Origin: Cognatitamlana sp035818475
GTDB lineage: Bacteria; Bacteroidota; Bacteroidia; Flavobacteriales; Flavobacteriaceae
DNA length: 64,000 bases
NCBI RefSeq assembly: GCF_035818475.1
Contig: NZ_JAYMGV010000001.1
Location: 124,001 to 188,000 of the forward strand
Reading direction: 5' to 3'
Part shown: positions 9,603 through 17,589 of the stretch, piece by piece
How positions within the stretch are numbered: the stretch's first letter is position 1
Layout: each line of letters begins with the position of its first letter
Position numbers and translations under genes: made by a program
The notes under the pieces: generated by a model
The model's input: only the letters and a program-made list of their open reading frames with translations
Told to the model about the DNA's origin: nothing
Database searches by the model: none

Positions 9603-9660
9603 TCTTAGTCTTAGTCTTAGTCTTAGTCTTAGTCTTAGTCTTAGTCTTAGTCTTAGTCTT
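9603..9660. repeat. Hexamer tandem repeat (TCTTAG)n, left copy
   Basis: About 9.7 head-to-tail copies of TCTTAG, read as CTAAGA in the direction of the uxu operon. It directly abuts the ribosome-binding region of the first operon gene. The same tract is found again at 9826-9883 after the N gap. The true copy number cannot be read from this assembly. Confidence 0.95.
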
Positions 9661-9725
9661 ATTTATTTAGCTATTCTTTTTTTCTAGGCATCATTGCCTT
9701 TTCTGAACGATTAAGCGGATTATTT
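9603..9725. repeat. 123-bp segment duplicated across the assembly gap (left copy)
   Basis: Positions 9603-9725 are identical to 9826-9948, i.e. repeat tract plus 65 unique bases, separated only by exactly 100 N. This is the pattern of two contigs that overlap by 123 bp and were scaffolded rather than merged. I read it as an assembly artefact, not biology. Confidence 0.85.
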
Positions 9726-9825
9726 NNNNNNNNNNNNNNNNNNNNNNNNNNNNNNNNNNNNNNNNNNNNNNNNNNNNNNNNNNNNNNNNNNNNNNNNNNN
9801 NNNNNNNNNNNNNNNNNNNNNNNNN
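9726..9825. other. Assembly gap (100 N)
   Basis: Exactly one hundred N bases, the conventional placeholder for a gap of unknown size. It lies in the leader between the hexuronate operon and its divergent LacI regulator. The real distance between promoter and start codon is therefore unknown. Confidence 0.99.
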
Positions 9826-9948
9826 TCTTAGTCTTAGTCTTAGTCTTAGTCTTAGTCTTAGTCTTAGTCTTAGTCTTAGTCTTATTTATTTAGCTATTCT
9901 TTTTTTCTAGGCATCATTGCCTTTTCTGAACGATTAAGCGGATTATTT
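9826..9948. repeat. Hexamer tract and flank, right copy
   Basis: This begins with the hexamer tract (9826-9883) and continues with the same unique flank as 9661-9725. It then runs without interruption into the operator region at 9951. See the left copy for interpretation. Confidence 0.85.
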
Positions 9949-9950
9949 TC

Positions 9951-9962
9951 GTGTGCGCACAC
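9951..9962. promoter_or_regulatory. LacI-type operator palindrome O1 of the hexuronate locus
   Basis: GTGTGCGCACAC is a perfect 12-bp palindrome immediately downstream of the candidate minus-strand -7 box (9964-9971). Binding here would cover the transcription start of the uxu/TRAP operon. LacI-family regulators bind CG-centred palindromes of this kind; the regulator gene is adjacent at 10090. Confidence 0.6.
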
Positions 9963-9963
9963 A

Positions 9964-9971
9964 CAAATGTA
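9964..9971 (-). promoter_or_regulatory. Candidate -7 box of the hexuronate operon
   Basis: The minus strand reads TACATTTG, a full match to TAnnTTTG. Operator-like palindromes lie on both sides (9951-9962 and 9982-9995), as expected for a promoter repressed by the neighbouring LacI regulator. The leader to the GTG would include the hexamer tract and the gap. Confidence 0.5.
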
Positions 9972-9981
9972 ACAAAAAAAA

Positions 9982-9995
9982 TGTGCACGAACACA
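9982..9995. promoter_or_regulatory. LacI-type operator O2 of the hexuronate locus
   Basis: TGTGCACGAACACA is a near-palindrome with a CG centre, overlapping the -33 region of the candidate uxu promoter. It differs at one base from TGTGCTCGAACACA at 28820-28833 in front of the second LacI regulator. Confidence 0.6.
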
Positions 9996-10089
9996 TAATC
10001 GGATTTTTTTTTACTAAATTGCTAAAATAAAGCACCTGTTTTAACACAAAAATGATATATTAATACTTACACATTTTTTACTTTTCATA

Positions 10090-11169
10090 ATGGCAACGAT
10101 AAAAGATATTGCTAAAATAGCTGGAGTTTCAGAAGGAACAATTGACAGAGTAATACACAACAGAGGCGGTGTTTCTGCTAAAACCGAAATCAAAATAAAG
10201 AAAATTTTAGAAGAGCATAATTTTACGCTTAACCCCATTGCCAGTGCTTTAGCTTCAAATAAAAAATACAAGGTTTCATGCCTTATTCCTCAGTATGACG
10301 AGCAAAATACGTTTTGGAAATCCCCTCTCTTGGGAATTTTAAAAGCCTACGATGAGTTTAAAACCTTTGGAGTTCAAATTAAAAACTATACATTCAATCA
10401 ATTTGATAGTTCTTCTTATCTCAAGCAATTTGCTGATCTTTTAAATGAAAAACCGCATGCTGTGGTTTTGGCTCCTATATTTGAGCTCGAAACCAAGCAA
10501 ATTGTTGAGCAGCTGGATACTCTAAATATACCTTATCTGTTCTTAAATATTGATATAGATGGATTAAATAATATCACATTTATAGGGCAAGATTCTTATA
10601 AAGGTGGCTATGTGTCCGGAAAACTAATGCATCTTAGTCTGGAAGAACATGACGCTTGTGCTATTGTACAAACCCGGCTAAATATTACCAACTATCTGGC
10701 CATTTCAAAAAGAATTAAAGGATTTAAAGGTTACTTGAAGGACCATAATATAAAACTTAATGTTTTAAATCTGAGCATTGATCTTTTAAATCCAATATTA
10801 GCAAAAGAAGCCTTAAATACATTTTTAGAAAATCATAGCCATATTAAAGGCCTCTTTGTTCCTACCAGTCGGTCATCTGTAATTACTGACTTTATAAATG
10901 AAGACAAGCTTAAACCTTTACACATTATAGGATTTGACACGACCAAGAACAACCTAAAATCCCTACAAGAGGGTAAGCTCAAATTCTTAATTTCTCAAAG
11001 GGCATTCAATCAGGGGTATGATGCTATAAAGACTATGTCTGATTTTTTAATCTATAAAAAGGTACCTTCTAAAAAAATATACTCGCCTATTCAAATCATT
11101 ATTAAAGAAAATATCGAGTTTGCCATAGAAGAGAGTAACAAGGATTTAGAAAGCGCTCATTCATATTAA
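10090..11169 (+). CDS. LacI-family transcriptional regulator of the hexuronate operon
   Basis: A 359-residue DNA-binding regulator. The N-terminal LacI helix-turn-helix starts I-K-D-I-A-K-I-A-G-V-S-E-G-T-I-D-R-V-I-H-N (residues 4-24). The hinge region has N-P-I-A-S-A-L-A near 49, and a periplasmic-binding-protein-like effector domain follows (about 60-340). It is divergent from the uxu/TRAP operon and lies 95-140 bases from two operator-like palindromes. By family it is a repressor relieved by a pathway sugar. A hexuronate or an intermediate such as fructuronate or mannonate is a reasonable but unproven effector. It is clearly similar to the second LacI regulator in the window (28919), including the V-S-x-G-T-x-D-R-V recognition helix. 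Confidence 0.9.
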   Translation: MATIKDIAKIAGVSEGTIDRVIHNRGGVSAKTEIKIKKILEEHNFTLNPIASALASNKKYKVSCLIPQYDEQNTFWKSPLLGILKAYDEFKTFGVQIKNYTFNQFDSSSYLKQFADLLNEKPHAVVLAPIFELETKQIVEQLDTLNIPYLFLNIDIDGLNNITFIGQDSYKGGYVSGKLMHLSLEEHDACAIVQTRLNITNYLAISKRIKGFKGYLKDHNIKLNVLNLSIDLLNPILAKEALNTFLENHSHIKGLFVPTSRSSVITDFINEDKLKPLHIIGFDTTKNNLKSLQEGKLKFLISQRAFNQGYDAIKTMSDFLIYKKVPSKKIYSPIQIIIKENIEFAIEESNKDLESAHSY

Positions 11170-11321
11170 CTCTTATTAGCTCTTAAATTTTTAATATTCC
11201 TCCTGTTCTTTAAGATTGGTTGCACCTGTTAAATAACTGAAGCATTTAAAAGCTAACCTATCTTAACACCTTTTAACTTTGTTTACTTCTAAAATCAATT
11301 AGAAAACTTAACTAACTAATA

Positions 11322-11345
11322 AGGGGATATTATATAATACCCCCT
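11322..11345. terminator. Possible hairpin between convergent lacI and susD genes
   Basis: AGGGG and CCCCT arms surround an AT-rich, nearly self-complementary centre. It lies between convergent genes, about 30 bases past the susD stop. The T-tract is weak on both strands, so it may be a bidirectional terminator or just a hairpin. Confidence 0.3.
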
Positions 11346-11376
11346 CTTTAACTTAAACTAAATAATTATATGAACT

Positions 11377-12816
11377 TTAATATCCTGGATTTTGCTCTAA
11401 AATCCCTGGTATTAACTGAGCTCCTGGCTTGGGTAGTAATCTATTATTTTCAGTTACTCCAGAATGCACATCTTCATTTACTTCTACCACCATTTTCTTT
11501 CTCACCAGATCAAACCAACGGTTCATTTCAAAAGCAAGTTCCCAATTACGCTCAGCAATAACAGCATCATCAAAATCCGATTGTGATAAACCTGCGGTCA
11601 AATCTGCCAAACCTGCTCGTTGCCTCACCGCATTTATAGCATTATAAGCATCTGATGACGGACCACCTTCTGCCATGTTTGCTGCCTCAGCATACATAAG
11701 TAATACGTCAGCATAACGTAACAAAACATTAAAGCCTTCACCTGCCAGGCCACCTCTTACAGTTCCACCGGCATCTCTATACTTGGCAATATAAGGTTCT
11801 ACACCAGCCTCTTCAAAAGTCATTCCATCAGCAAAAACCGATGTAAATGAGGCATCTTTTCTGAGTCCATCAGGAAAAACATCAAAGAAACGGGTTTCGC
11901 TATGGAAATCTCCCCAACCATTTTCGCCATTGCCCCAATGCCTTGAAGCGGTATGCATATGACTTGAAACCGCTCCATCATTCTCAATAGAACCATAGAA
12001 CCCAAATATAAACTCAGTATTTGTTAACCTGTTAACTTGCTTCCATAAATCTTCAAAGTTAGCTTCTAAACTATACATACCTGCATCTATAAGCTCTTTC
12101 GCCTTGTCCCTAGCCAAGTCATAATTGGATGTATCTTCTATAGGCCAACCAGCCATAGTCAAATATACTTTTGCCAGTAATGCTTTAGCAGCACCTTGTG
12201 TAGGACGCCCTCTTTCCGGGAAACTTACCGGAAGCTTAGCCTCTGCATCTTTTAAGTTTTCAATAATAGACGCATAAACATCTGCTACCGGAGACTGCCT
12301 TAGGTTTTCAATATCCCCCTGATTTTCAAAAGTGGTCAGTTGTATCTCTCCAAACCAACGTACCATATAAAAATAACAAAAGGCTCTTATAAATTTTGCC
12401 TGCCCTTCAATAGCATTTAATTTATCTTCAGGAATGCCCTGTGCATTCTTTAAATTCCCTATAATTACATTAGCATTACCAATAGTTTGATACATTCTTT
12501 GCCAAACAGCTACAATAGATTGATCATTGTCATTTGCACTTAAACTGTTCAAATTCCTGAATATTCCGGCATCAGACCTCACGTCTTCTGCTCCCGAAGT
12601 CATAATTAAAGGGTATGCATAATCAAACCCGCCCCAGCTTGAATACAACGGTAAAAATGTACCGGCCAAAGCTGCTTGAAATTCACTTTCTGTGGTAAAG
12701 AAAGATTCCGGGCTTAATAAAGACGGTGGTGTTTCATCCAGCTCAACATCTGCACAACTACCCAACGCAAACAAGGCTATAAATAATAATATGGTATTAT
12801 ATTTTAAGTTTTTCAT
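11377..12816 (-). CDS. SusD/RagB-family nutrient-binding outer-membrane lipoprotein
   Basis: A 479-residue SusD-type lipoprotein with a lipobox at about residue 18-21 (L-G-S-C), so it is exported and lipid-anchored on the cell surface. N-terminal SusD features follow (S-P-E-S-F-F-T-T-E-S-E-F near 37). The middle holds TPR-like helices (A-K-A-L-L-A-K-V-Y near 211). The C-terminal RagB block includes L-L-R-Y-A-D-V-L-L-M-Y-A-E-A near 366, A-I-N-A-V-R-Q-R-A-G near 391, and A-E-R-N-W-E-L-A-F-E-M-N-R-W-F-D-L near 419. SusD lids the SusC barrel and captures glycan fragments. It starts 10 bases after susC. Confidence 0.96.
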   Translation of the reverse strand: MKNLKYNTILLFIALFALGSCADVELDETPPSLLSPESFFTTESEFQAALAGTFLPLYSSWGGFDYAYPLIMTSGAEDVRSDAGIFRNLNSLSANDNDQSIVAVWQRMYQTIGNANVIIGNLKNAQGIPEDKLNAIEGQAKFIRAFCYFYMVRWFGEIQLTTFENQGDIENLRQSPVADVYASIIENLKDAEAKLPVSFPERGRPTQGAAKALLAKVYLTMAGWPIEDTSNYDLARDKAKELIDAGMYSLEANFEDLWKQVNRLTNTEFIFGFYGSIENDGAVSSHMHTASRHWGNGENGWGDFHSETRFFDVFPDGLRKDASFTSVFADGMTFEEAGVEPYIAKYRDAGGTVRGGLAGEGFNVLLRYADVLLMYAEAANMAEGGPSSDAYNAINAVRQRAGLADLTAGLSQSDFDDAVIAERNWELAFEMNRWFDLVRKKMVVEVNEDVHSGVTENNRLLPKPGAQLIPGILEQNPGY

Positions 12817-12826
12817 AGTTATATTT

Positions 12827-15800
12827 TTAAAATTGAATATCTATTCCTAAAGTATATTGTTTTTGCGATGGATACGATGCTAAATCAATCCCGGCAAATG
12901 TATCTGACCCTTCAGAATTATTAGACTCAGGATCAAACCCAGAATAATTTGTAAACGTAAAGAGGTTAGTTCCCGTAGCATAAATTCTGCATGAATTTAT
13001 GCCCAGCCTTTCCGTTAAATTGTTAGTCAATGAATACCCAAATGTTATGTTCTTTATTCTGATATAAGATCCGTCTTCTATCCATCGGCTTGAATTTCTA
13101 AAACCACCTAATGCATCATGCCCCGGTATGTTGGTATCCTGATTGTCCGGTGTCCATACATTTAAATTAGCTACGCTTAATCCGTCACCCCCTTCAATTA
13201 AAGAACGCCCTACATTATATATTTGGTTACCTTCTACTCCTGTTATAAAAACATTTAGGCTTAAATTCTTGTATGTAAAGGTGTTGTTCCAGCTATATGT
13301 AAAATCGGGTAAGGCATTACCTATGTTGGTAGCATCAGCAATGCTATATACGCCATCATTATTTTGGTCTATATACTTTTCAGATCCGGGAGCTACTCCA
13401 TAGGCCTCAGCTAAAATAGCTTCATCTGTACTCCAAATGCCATCAAACTGTAAGCCTCGAATCAGTCCTATAGGCTGTCCTACTTCTAACCAAACGGCAT
13501 CTGAATGCCCGGGTAAGCCTGCCCCCCCTAAACGTAATTCAGTTTCTCCGCTATTAAGGGCTATGACTTTATTAGTATTTTTTGTAAAGACCATATCTGA
13601 AGCCCATCTAAAATTATCAGTTCTTACCGGATTTAGTGACAATGCTAACTCAATCCCTTTATTTTCTACTTCACCCGCATTAACCAACTGTGTTTGAAAA
13701 GCCGAGGCTTGTGGCAGGGCTCGTTCCAGTAGAAGATCTGAGGTTGTCTTGTTATAATAATCGGCTGTTAAACTTAAATCTCCATTAAACATAGACAAAT
13801 CAATTCCTATGTTATAACTTTCAGTAGTTTCCCATTTAAGATTAGGATTTGGTGCCTGGGTAGATAATGCAATTCCTGTATTTAGGTTTGTTCCACTAAA
13901 TGAAAAATCATATCCAGTATCTAATCTGGCCAAAGACTGGTACGGACGTATGGCCGCATTACCAACTTCTCCGTAACTTCCTCTGAGTTTTAAGTTATTG
14001 ATAATGTTTGAATCTTTTAGAAAGTTTTCATTGGATATAGTCCATGCTAAACCAGCAGAACCAAAAAAGGCTCGCTTGTTATTTTCTGAGAAAACCGACG
14101 CCTCATCTGATCTCCCGGTAAGGGTTATGGAGTACTTTTCATCAAAGGCATAATTTACTCTTCCCATGAACGATTGTAAAGACGATTTGTCCTTCCATGA
14201 CGTAGGTTTAGAAGGAAACTCGCCCAAGCCCAAATTGTTATAAGTAACAGCATTAGTCAAAAACCCTCTGGCACCGGTCCAGTTTTCGTTAAACTTTTGG
14301 GTTTGTTGTTCAAAAACACCTGTTATTTGTAGATTGTGCTTTTCATTAAATTCTTTTTCATAAGTCAATCTATTGGTATTTTGGTAGCTTACCCATTTAC
14401 TGTCATATATTGACGCACGTCTGTCGTCTTCGGTTCCGTTAACTATCCGCTCATTAAGATAAAGATTATTTTCCCTGTCTATCAATTGATAAGATCCCAT
14501 AACATTTAGTTTTAGCCCGTTAACAATTTCATATTCAATACTTGGATTGATAATCATACCGTTAGAATAATTATCCCGAATAGGTTCATTAGCCAACGCC
14601 ACAGGATTATATTCAGTTACCGGGCCATGTCCGCCTCCAGGCTGAGAGTAGGTTCCGTCTTCTTCAAACACTGGTCTGGTAGGTGCAAATAATAACGACG
14701 CATAAACAGGACTACCTTCAGCGTCACGTGCATTTAATACCGTAGGATTATCTTTGGAGAAATTTATAAATGCATTCAAGCCCACTTTCATTTTATCACT
14801 AAGATTTGCAGATATGTTGGAACGCATTGCAAACTTTTTAAACAGTGAGTTTATTACAATCCCCTTATTTTCAAAATAATCACCTGATACACTGTAATTC
14901 ATATTTTCTGTACCTCCACTAACATTTACACGATGATTCTGAGACACTCCTGTTCTATAAATCTCATCTTGCCAATCTGTACCTCCATTAAGTGCAAAAT
15001 CCTGTAATTCTTGCTGAGTAAACACTGGCGGTAGTTCTCTTGCCTCACGATTGAGGTTGACCTGTGTTGCATACTGAAATGCATCCAAAAAATCATATTT
15101 CTTATCAATTTGATGTATGGTGGTATAGCTATTAAACGTTATGGTTGGTTTTTGGAGTCTTCCTTTTTTAGTTGTAATTAAAATCACCCCCGAGGCTCCA
15201 CGAGACCCATAAATAGCTGTAGCCGAAGCATCTTTTAATACTTCCATACTTTTAATATCATTGGGGTGTACATCTCCTAAAGTTGCCCCCTGGGCTCCAT
15301 CTATAATAATCAAAGGGTCACTACCTCCATTTATGGAACTAACCCCTCTAATACGAATAGAAACACTTCCATTTGCTGATGCGTCATTATTATTAATTTG
15401 AACCCCGGCAACACGTCCTTGTAACACCTGGTCTGCCCTAGCCACAGGAACATCTTGGAGTTCTCTTACTTTTACCGAAGTTACTGCCCCGGTTATATCA
15501 CTTTTCTTCTGTGTTCCATACCCCACTACAACAACTTCATCTAATTGCGATACATCTTCTTGTAAAATAATGTTAATTGTGGTTTGATTATCAATAACCG
15601 CTTCTTGAGTTATAAAACCTATATAGCTAAAAAGCAAAGTTCCGTCGGAAGGGACTTCAATGGTATACTTACCGTCAAAATCAGTTGATGTTCCGGTAGT
15701 GGTCCCTTTTAAAAGGACTGTTACTCCAGGCAAAGGCTGACTATCTTCTGAAGTTACTACACCTGTAATTGTTTGTTGTGCAAACGATACCGATACTATT

Positions 15801-15838
15801 AGTAATAATAGATATAATATCTTTGATCTATATTTCAT
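12827..15838 (-). CDS. SusC/RagA-family TonB-dependent outer-membrane transporter
   Basis: A 1003-residue TonB-dependent receptor. The signal peptide is about 1-20. A CarboxypepD_reg-like domain covers about 22-100 (T-I-T-G-V-V near 23, P-L-P-G-V-T-V-L-L-K-G-T near 36). The SusC motif near the plug is D-E-V-V-V-V-G-Y-G-T-Q-K-K. The plug domain contains P-L-I-I-I-D-G near 175 and the conserved K-D-A-S-A-T-A-I-Y-G-S-R-G-A-S-G-V-I block near 202, and the rest is a long beta barrel. It imports oligosaccharides bound by SusD, using TonB energy. The gene lies between the surface glycan-binding protein (18-base gap) and susD (10-base gap). Confidence 0.97.
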   Translation of the reverse strand: MKYRSKILYLLLLIVSVSFAQQTITGVVTSEDSQPLPGVTVLLKGTTTGTSTDFDGKYTIEVPSDGTLLFSYIGFITQEAVIDNQTTINIILQEDVSQLDEVVVVGYGTQKKSDITGAVTSVKVRELQDVPVARADQVLQGRVAGVQINNNDASANGSVSIRIRGVSSINGGSDPLIIIDGAQGATLGDVHPNDIKSMEVLKDASATAIYGSRGASGVILITTKKGRLQKPTITFNSYTTIHQIDKKYDFLDAFQYATQVNLNREARELPPVFTQQELQDFALNGGTDWQDEIYRTGVSQNHRVNVSGGTENMNYSVSGDYFENKGIVINSLFKKFAMRSNISANLSDKMKVGLNAFINFSKDNPTVLNARDAEGSPVYASLLFAPTRPVFEEDGTYSQPGGGHGPVTEYNPVALANEPIRDNYSNGMIINPSIEYEIVNGLKLNVMGSYQLIDRENNLYLNERIVNGTEDDRRASIYDSKWVSYQNTNRLTYEKEFNEKHNLQITGVFEQQTQKFNENWTGARGFLTNAVTYNNLGLGEFPSKPTSWKDKSSLQSFMGRVNYAFDEKYSITLTGRSDEASVFSENNKRAFFGSAGLAWTISNENFLKDSNIINNLKLRGSYGEVGNAAIRPYQSLARLDTGYDFSFSGTNLNTGIALSTQAPNPNLKWETTESYNIGIDLSMFNGDLSLTADYYNKTTSDLLLERALPQASAFQTQLVNAGEVENKGIELALSLNPVRTDNFRWASDMVFTKNTNKVIALNSGETELRLGGAGLPGHSDAVWLEVGQPIGLIRGLQFDGIWSTDEAILAEAYGVAPGSEKYIDQNNDGVYSIADATNIGNALPDFTYSWNNTFTYKNLSLNVFITGVEGNQIYNVGRSLIEGGDGLSVANLNVWTPDNQDTNIPGHDALGGFRNSSRWIEDGSYIRIKNITFGYSLTNNLTERLGINSCRIYATGTNLFTFTNYSGFDPESNNSEGSDTFAGIDLASYPSQKQYTLGIDIQF

Positions 15839-15855
15839 GTTCTATGTGGTTTTAT

Positions 15856-17352
15856 TTATTGAATATTTACCTTAAAATCTTTAGTGGTTTGATTGGCAAC
15901 TTCTCCGCAAAGCCCATGACCACCCCATGCGTCTAACGTTAATATACGCATCCTTACGGTTTCAACAGCAGCATCAGCAGGAACATTTACTGTTTGCGAA
16001 AATGGCCCGTCATTTAGTTGATTATCCGCTCCAAATTCTATAACTAGTTCTCCTGTATCTTCAAAATCGCCATTGGCATTCCAATCAATAAATACTTTAG
16101 ATTTTGACCAATTATTTGATTGTATAAGAGATAAATCAAAGCTAGCTCCTCTTGTAACCGTTAAGGTTTCACTAGCATAATACTTATAATTACCTGATGG
16201 CTGCCCGTCTGCATGGTCTAAATTCATATCTGCACCTGTTGTGGTTATAGTTTCTGCATTATAAGAGCCTGTTCCTGAAATAGTACAATATGCTATTCCT
16301 CCTATTGTAACCGGAAAATCTTTTACAGTCTGATTAGGAACTACACCGCAAAGTCCTGGTGTCACCCATGCATCAGAGGTAATAATCCTCATTATTGTAT
16401 TGCCTACCTTTGCTTCAGCTGGTATATTAACATCCTGCGAGAATGGCCCATTATTTAACTGATCGTCCAAACCAAACTCAATGACCAGCTCTCCTGCATC
16501 TTCAAAATCTTTATCACCATTCCAATCGATATATACCTTTGATTTAGACCAGTTATTTGATTGTGTCAATGCTAAAGTAAATGATCCTTCGGCAGCTATT
16601 TCCAATATTTCATTCTCATAAAAACCATAATTATTGGCTGGCTGACTGGCGGCATGGTCTATATTTAAATTAGCTCCGGAAGTTGTTACAGTGTCTGTAT
16701 TATATGATCCCGTACCTTCTACCGAACAATACTGTAAGCCCAATATTGGAGGATTACCACTGGCAACCAATTCTACCGATGCTATTTTCCCGCCTTGCAT
16801 AGATGTTACCGTTATTATAGCAACACCGGGAGATACCGCCGTAACATTTCCGTTTTGATCCACTGAAATTATACCCGGATCACTGGATGCCCATGTAACC
16901 TCTGTTATGGTAGCATCTTCTGGTGTAAACAATACATTGTATTTTGTTGTTGACGGATCTACATTAGGCTCTTCTTCTAATTCAATGGTTTCAATTTTAA
17001 TAATAACGTTAACCTCAATGGTTTCTGTTATGGAGCCATTCTGGTTCTTAACTGTTAAAATAGCACTACCAAGACTAATTCCTTTTACCCCAGCAACCAA
17101 GCCATTTTCAGTAAACTGAATTTTGGCAACCTGCTCATCACTTGATGTCCACATAAGGTTTTCAGAAGCATTGTCAGGCGAGGGGCTTACAACAATTTTT
17201 TGAACCTCGTCTACATTTAATTGAATAACGCTATCAGTTAGTTCTATTTCATCCAGATCCACCAATATCCTATCATCATCTTCACAGGATGAAAAAATCA
17301 TCATTCCCAAAAAAAGTAATGATATAAAAGTTTTTAGTTTGTTTTTTTTCAT
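15856..17352 (-). CDS. Surface glycan-binding lipoprotein with Big_2 and GEVED domains
   Basis: A 498-residue lipoprotein (lipobox F-S-S-C at about 20-23). Two bacterial Ig-like group 2 domains cover about 35-200 (motifs W-T-S-S-D-E-Q-V-A and W-A-S-S-D-P-G-I-I). Two GEVED-type domains follow, at about 205-350 and 355-498, each with V-Y/F-I-D-W-N-G/A and P-F-S-Q-D/T-V-N-I/V-P-A. The gene is first in the operon, ahead of susC and susD, so it is probably the cell-surface glycan-binding protein of the system; SGBPs more often follow susD. The same GEVED module type recurs in the secreted GH123-like protein at 30108-33029, which ties the two loci together. Confidence 0.85.
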   Translation of the reverse strand: MKKNKLKTFISLLFLGMMIFSSCEDDDRILVDLDEIELTDSVIQLNVDEVQKIVVSPSPDNASENLMWTSSDEQVAKIQFTENGLVAGVKGISLGSAILTVKNQNGSITETIEVNVIIKIETIELEEEPNVDPSTTKYNVLFTPEDATITEVTWASSDPGIISVDQNGNVTAVSPGVAIITVTSMQGGKIASVELVASGNPPILGLQYCSVEGTGSYNTDTVTTSGANLNIDHAASQPANNYGFYENEILEIAAEGSFTLALTQSNNWSKSKVYIDWNGDKDFEDAGELVIEFGLDDQLNNGPFSQDVNIPAEAKVGNTIMRIITSDAWVTPGLCGVVPNQTVKDFPVTIGGIAYCTISGTGSYNAETITTTGADMNLDHADGQPSGNYKYYASETLTVTRGASFDLSLIQSNNWSKSKVFIDWNANGDFEDTGELVIEFGADNQLNDGPFSQTVNVPADAAVETVRMRILTLDAWGGHGLCGEVANQTTKDFKVNIQ

Positions 17353-17474
17353 AATCTAGTTTTTAGTTCATTGAGTTATGCAGTATGGTAGTTGTCATAA
17401 CACATAAATTTTGTTTTAGATTTTAAAATTATATATGATGTGAAAAAAAGACGTGCTAGGAATTCATAAATTGA

Positions 17475-17502
17475 GGTTGGTGTTTTCGTAAATTACACCA
17501 AC
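17475..17502. promoter_or_regulatory. Candidate HTCS-binding site A upstream of the susCD operon
   Basis: GGTTGGTGTTTTCGTAA (17475-17491) lies inside an inverted repeat with 8-bp arms GTTGGTGT (17476-17483) and ACACCAAC (17495-17502). The core TTTTCGTA recurs at 33128-33135 and 35167-35174, in front of the two GH123-like genes. It is about 125 bases from the start of the operon and about 90 bases past the stop of the HTCS gene. Confidence 0.45.
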
Positions 17503-17589
17503 TTATGCCGTAAATCATATAATATATAGGGTTTTAAGAAAAAAGACGGGTGTTTTTAAAACCGTAACGTATAATCTTTGAACCTTTTA

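Noticed and set aside
9603..9883. CRISPR-like or satellite array
   Set aside because: The unit is a six-base hexamer without spacers and the second block is an assembly duplicate, so it is a simple tandem repeat.
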